Assembly (NCBI GenBank): GCA_025146925.1
Contig: CP102260.1
Span: forward strand, 139,001 to 203,000
DNA length: 64,000 bases
Direction of reading: 5' to 3'
Origin: [Bacteroides] pectinophilus
GTDB taxonomy: Bacteria > Bacillota > Clostridia > Lachnospirales > Lachnospiraceae
The translations under genes were made by a program, and so were the position numbers. The number at the start of each line of letters is the position of its first letter. Positions within the stretch are counted from its first letter, which is position 1. The notes beneath the pieces were generated by a model. The model searched no databases, was not told the origin of the DNA, and worked only from the letters and a program-made list of their open reading frames with translations. Below, in pieces: positions 61,598-64,000 of the stretch.

Positions 61598-63939
61598 TGA
61601 AATGTTTGATTCTTGCCGGAGGTACAGGTGATACACTCTGGCCGTTATCAAGAAAGAACTACCCTAAGCAGTTCATGAACATCAAGGAGGGACGTTCCCT
61701 TCTTCAGGAGACGATTGTGCGTAACATGACCTTCTGTGATGAATTTATTATAATAACCAATGAGAATTATCTGAATATAGTTGAGGGCCAGATGAAGGCG
61801 TTTCAGGGTCTCAGATACAGAGTAATTCTTGAAGGAAAGCCACGTGGTACAGCTCCGGCAATTGCACTGGGATGTATGTTCTGCAACCAGTCAGAGCTTA
61901 TATTTGTAGTATCAGCAGATAACCTTATCGAGGGTAAGGAATACCAGACAGCAATACTTGAAGCCAAAGAGATGGTTAAAAAGGATGGTGTTATCGTATC
62001 ATTTGGTGTAAAGCCATATAAGCCGTCGTCATCATATGGATATATTAAGCATAAAGATAATACAATACAGGAATTTGTAGAACGCGCACCTATAGAGGAG
62101 GCTGCAGAATACACATATGACAAAGGATATCTGTGGAACAGCGGTCTGTTCGTATTCCGTGCGGGAGACTATCTTAATATGCTTGCTAACTGCAACAGAC
62201 AGATGTATGACTGCTGCGTTGATGCAAGAAGAAAAGTAGTAGCTATAAGAGGCGTTGTAACATTTCCTGAGTTCATTATGGAGAAGTTCCCGGCAGGAAG
62301 CATAGAGGGGACAGTGTTTGCACATCCGGACTGCACACGCGTGATTGAGATAGCATTCAAGTGGCAGGATGTAGGTAATGTTACAGATCTTACGGTAATT
62401 GACGGTGTTGCAGATATCGGCAACCGGTATGTAATTGAGAACAAATGCAGCAACGTAGACATAATTAATAAGGCACAGAAGAATCTTGTAGTTGCCAATG
62501 ACCTCGAGGATATCGTGGTTGTCAATACAGACGATGCCGTATATGTATCTAAGAAGGAATCTGTGGAAGATATCAAAGATATCATACGCGACAATCATGA
62601 CAGATATGAACAGTATTTTGATTACAACCGCCTTTCGTACAGAGAGTGGGGAATACATGAACTCCTGACATCAGCTAACGGATATAAGGTTAAGAAGGTA
62701 ACCGTATTCCCGGGAATGAGCATGAATCTTCACCAGCATGAGTTCAGAAGCGAGCACTGGTCTGTAGTTGAGGGCGTTGCGACTATTACACTCGGAACGC
62801 AGGAGAGAGATTACCATAAGTTTGAGAGTGTATTCGTTCCAATAGGAATGCAGCACAAGGTTGCCAACCATACAGATAAGAATGTTGTAATAATTGAGGT
62901 AGGCATAGGTGATATGCTTACAGATAACGATATGGTCAAGATATACGGACAGGACAATAATAACAGTGGTCCCGTATCGGATATAGTAAAGCTTGACCCG
63001 GCATTCAAGGATAATCTGTGGGGCGGAACCAAGCTACGTACTGTATTCGGCAAAAAATGTGACTATGATATCATTGCGGAAAGCTGGGAGTTATCGGCAC
63101 ATCCTGACGGACAGAGCAGAATAGCTGAAGGAAGATACAGAGGAATGCTCTTCAATGACTATCTGAGAAGAATAGGCAAGGAGGCACTCGGATGGAAGTG
63201 TCAGGCGCTTGACAGATTTCCGATTCTTATAAAGTTTATAGATGCAAAGCAGCCGCTGTCCGTACAGATTCACCCGGATGATGAATATGCACTTGAGGTT
63301 GAGGGTGAGTATGGTAAAAATGAAGTATGGTATATACTTGACTGCGAGCCCGGAGCAAGCCTGTATTGCGGACTTAAGAGAAAGACAACCAAGGAAGAGA
63401 TACGTGACAGAATTGCCAATAATACAATCACCGAGATTCTTAATGAAGTTAAGGTCAAGAAAGGTGATGTAGTATTTATCAAGGCAGGAACTATCCATGC
63501 AATAGGTGCCGGAATACTCATCTGTGAGATACAGCAGAATTCCAACAGCACATATCGTCTGTATGATTATGACAGGCGTGACAAATATGGCAATCTTAGG
63601 GAGCTTCATCTTGAGAAGGCACTTGATGTAGTTGATGTTGAACCATATGTGCGCAATAACAACAAGCAGGAGATTCTCGTACAGAATGATAATTACGAGA
63701 TGGAAAGGCTTGTACAGTGCAAATACTTTGAGTGCTTTAAGTATGCGGTCAAAGATGAGGCAAAGATAATGGTTGATGACGCTTCATTTATCTCAGTAAT
63801 ATTCGTAAGCGGAAGAGGCAGCATAACTGTGGATTCAAGGACTCTTGAATTCAAAGCCGGGGAGAGTTTTTTCGTTACTGCAGGTAAGAAGAACATAATC
63901 ATTCATGGAGAAAGTGAGTGCATAGTTACACATGTTTAA
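61597..63939 (+). CDS. ManC-like guanylyltransferase / cupin / type I phosphomannose isomerase fusion
   Basis: 780 residues in three parts. Residues 1-~340 resemble mannose-1-phosphate guanylyltransferase, but the signature reads GGTGDTLWPLSR with Thr for the usual Arg before LWP, SADNLI replaces the usual PADH-type motif, and FVERA replaces FVEKP. Residues ~350-455 are the ManC cupin (LHQHEFRSEHWSVVEG). Residues ~465-780 are a type I isomerase: LWGGTKL, QIHPDDEYAL and EIQQNSNSTYRLYD supply the metal site. The order gives fructose-6-P to mannose-6-P and mannose-1-P to GDP-mannose, with phosphomannomutase elsewhere. The altered motifs question the first activity. It starts one base inside the previous stop. 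Confidence 0.84.
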   Translation: MKCLILAGGTGDTLWPLSRKNYPKQFMNIKEGRSLLQETIVRNMTFCDEFIIITNENYLNIVEGQMKAFQGLRYRVILEGKPRGTAPAIALGCMFCNQSELIFVVSADNLIEGKEYQTAILEAKEMVKKDGVIVSFGVKPYKPSSSYGYIKHKDNTIQEFVERAPIEEAAEYTYDKGYLWNSGLFVFRAGDYLNMLANCNRQMYDCCVDARRKVVAIRGVVTFPEFIMEKFPAGSIEGTVFAHPDCTRVIEIAFKWQDVGNVTDLTVIDGVADIGNRYVIENKCSNVDIINKAQKNLVVANDLEDIVVVNTDDAVYVSKKESVEDIKDIIRDNHDRYEQYFDYNRLSYREWGIHELLTSANGYKVKKVTVFPGMSMNLHQHEFRSEHWSVVEGVATITLGTQERDYHKFESVFVPIGMQHKVANHTDKNVVIIEVGIGDMLTDNDMVKIYGQDNNNSGPVSDIVKLDPAFKDNLWGGTKLRTVFGKKCDYDIIAESWELSAHPDGQSRIAEGRYRGMLFNDYLRRIGKEALGWKCQALDRFPILIKFIDAKQPLSVQIHPDDEYALEVEGEYGKNEVWYILDCEPGASLYCGLKRKTTKEEIRDRIANNTITEILNEVKVKKGDVVFIKAGTIHAIGAGILICEIQQNSNSTYRLYDYDRRDKYGNLRELHLEKALDVVDVEPYVRNNNKQEILVQNDNYEMERLVQCKYFECFKYAVKDEAKIMVDDASFISVIFVSGRGSITVDSRTLEFKAGESFFVTAGKKNIIIHGESECIVTHV

Positions 63940-64000
63940 TGGTAATCGTAAAAATGCCAGGATTTATTCATACCTGATACCACCGGTTGTTACAAGTCTT
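63932..64000 (+). CDS. Start of a further gene, probable membrane protein (3' end outside window)
   Basis: ATG 63932 overlaps the previous stop as ATGTTTAA, a coupling seen elsewhere here (12501). The 23 visible codons are open and read a basic start (NGNRKNARIYS) turning hydrophobic (YLIPPVVTSL), as at the start of a membrane protein. No clear ribosome site lies close, and so little sequence is present that the call is tentative. Confidence 0.5.
   Translation, partial: MFNGNRKNARIYSYLIPPVVTSL

Overview
The window is a 64 kb cell-surface glycan locus, most likely from a Gram-positive gut-type Clostridia, probably Lachnospiraceae. The reasons are Spo0A, strong AGGAGG-like ribosome binding sites, several multi-membrane YfhO-like proteins, a sortase-type surface protein, and no Gram-negative LPS core or lipid A genes. 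That assignment is an inference from gene content. Almost all genes lie on the + strand with short gaps or 1-40 nt overlaps, so the locus reads as a few long operons.

Layout. 1-7742: a large membrane protein (5' end outside the window), an acyltransferase, a PseC-like aminotransferase, and an overlapping pair made of an unknown helical protein and a PD-(D/E)XK-nuclease-like protein. 7746-21294: two GT2 enzymes, an MBOAT plus SGNH-like O-acylation pair, GT-C type membrane enzymes, a YfhO protein, a decayed GT-C copy, and two more relatives of the first membrane protein, one split by tandem stops; a terminator closes the block. 21296-29408: ADP-heptose genes (hldE, hldD, a GT9 heptosyltransferase), two SGNH proteins, a sugar aminotransferase and spo0A with its own 0A box. 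29395-34359: an acyltransferase, a membrane protein, an alpha/beta hydrolase and two GT2 enzymes, then a terminator. 34364-40636: a reverse-strand metallo-hydrolase, a forward trio (GT-D-like transferase, ATP-grasp ligase, PLP decarboxylase), a reverse AraC regulator and GDP-fucose synthase. 40639-42923: two reverse-strand membrane proteins.

43013-50650 is the most foreign-looking part. A partial, deleted duplicate of rfbF is fused to the 3' end of a TnpB gene and its right-end/omega-RNA hairpin. A 2104-residue secreted beta-helix-like protein follows, with codon use unlike its neighbours, bounded by a 36 bp direct repeat. The intact rfbF with its duplicated leader comes next. Recombination between the leader copies would remove the whole block and leave one intact rfbF.

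50471-64000: a CDP-sugar operon (rfbF, rfbG, rfbH, a YerE-like TPP enzyme and a YerF-like reductase) that predicts a branched 3,6-dideoxyhexose such as yersiniose. It continues with a membrane-anchored GT2, LicD, a Wzx-like flippase, a LicC-like cytidylyltransferase fused to a CobD-like PLP enzyme, a ManC-ManA-like fusion, and the start of another gene.

Together the genes supply activated sugars (ADP-heptose, CDP-dideoxyhexose, GDP-mannose/fucose, amino sugars), assemble them, decorate the chain (acyl, phospho-amino-alcohol and possibly amino-acid groups) and export it.
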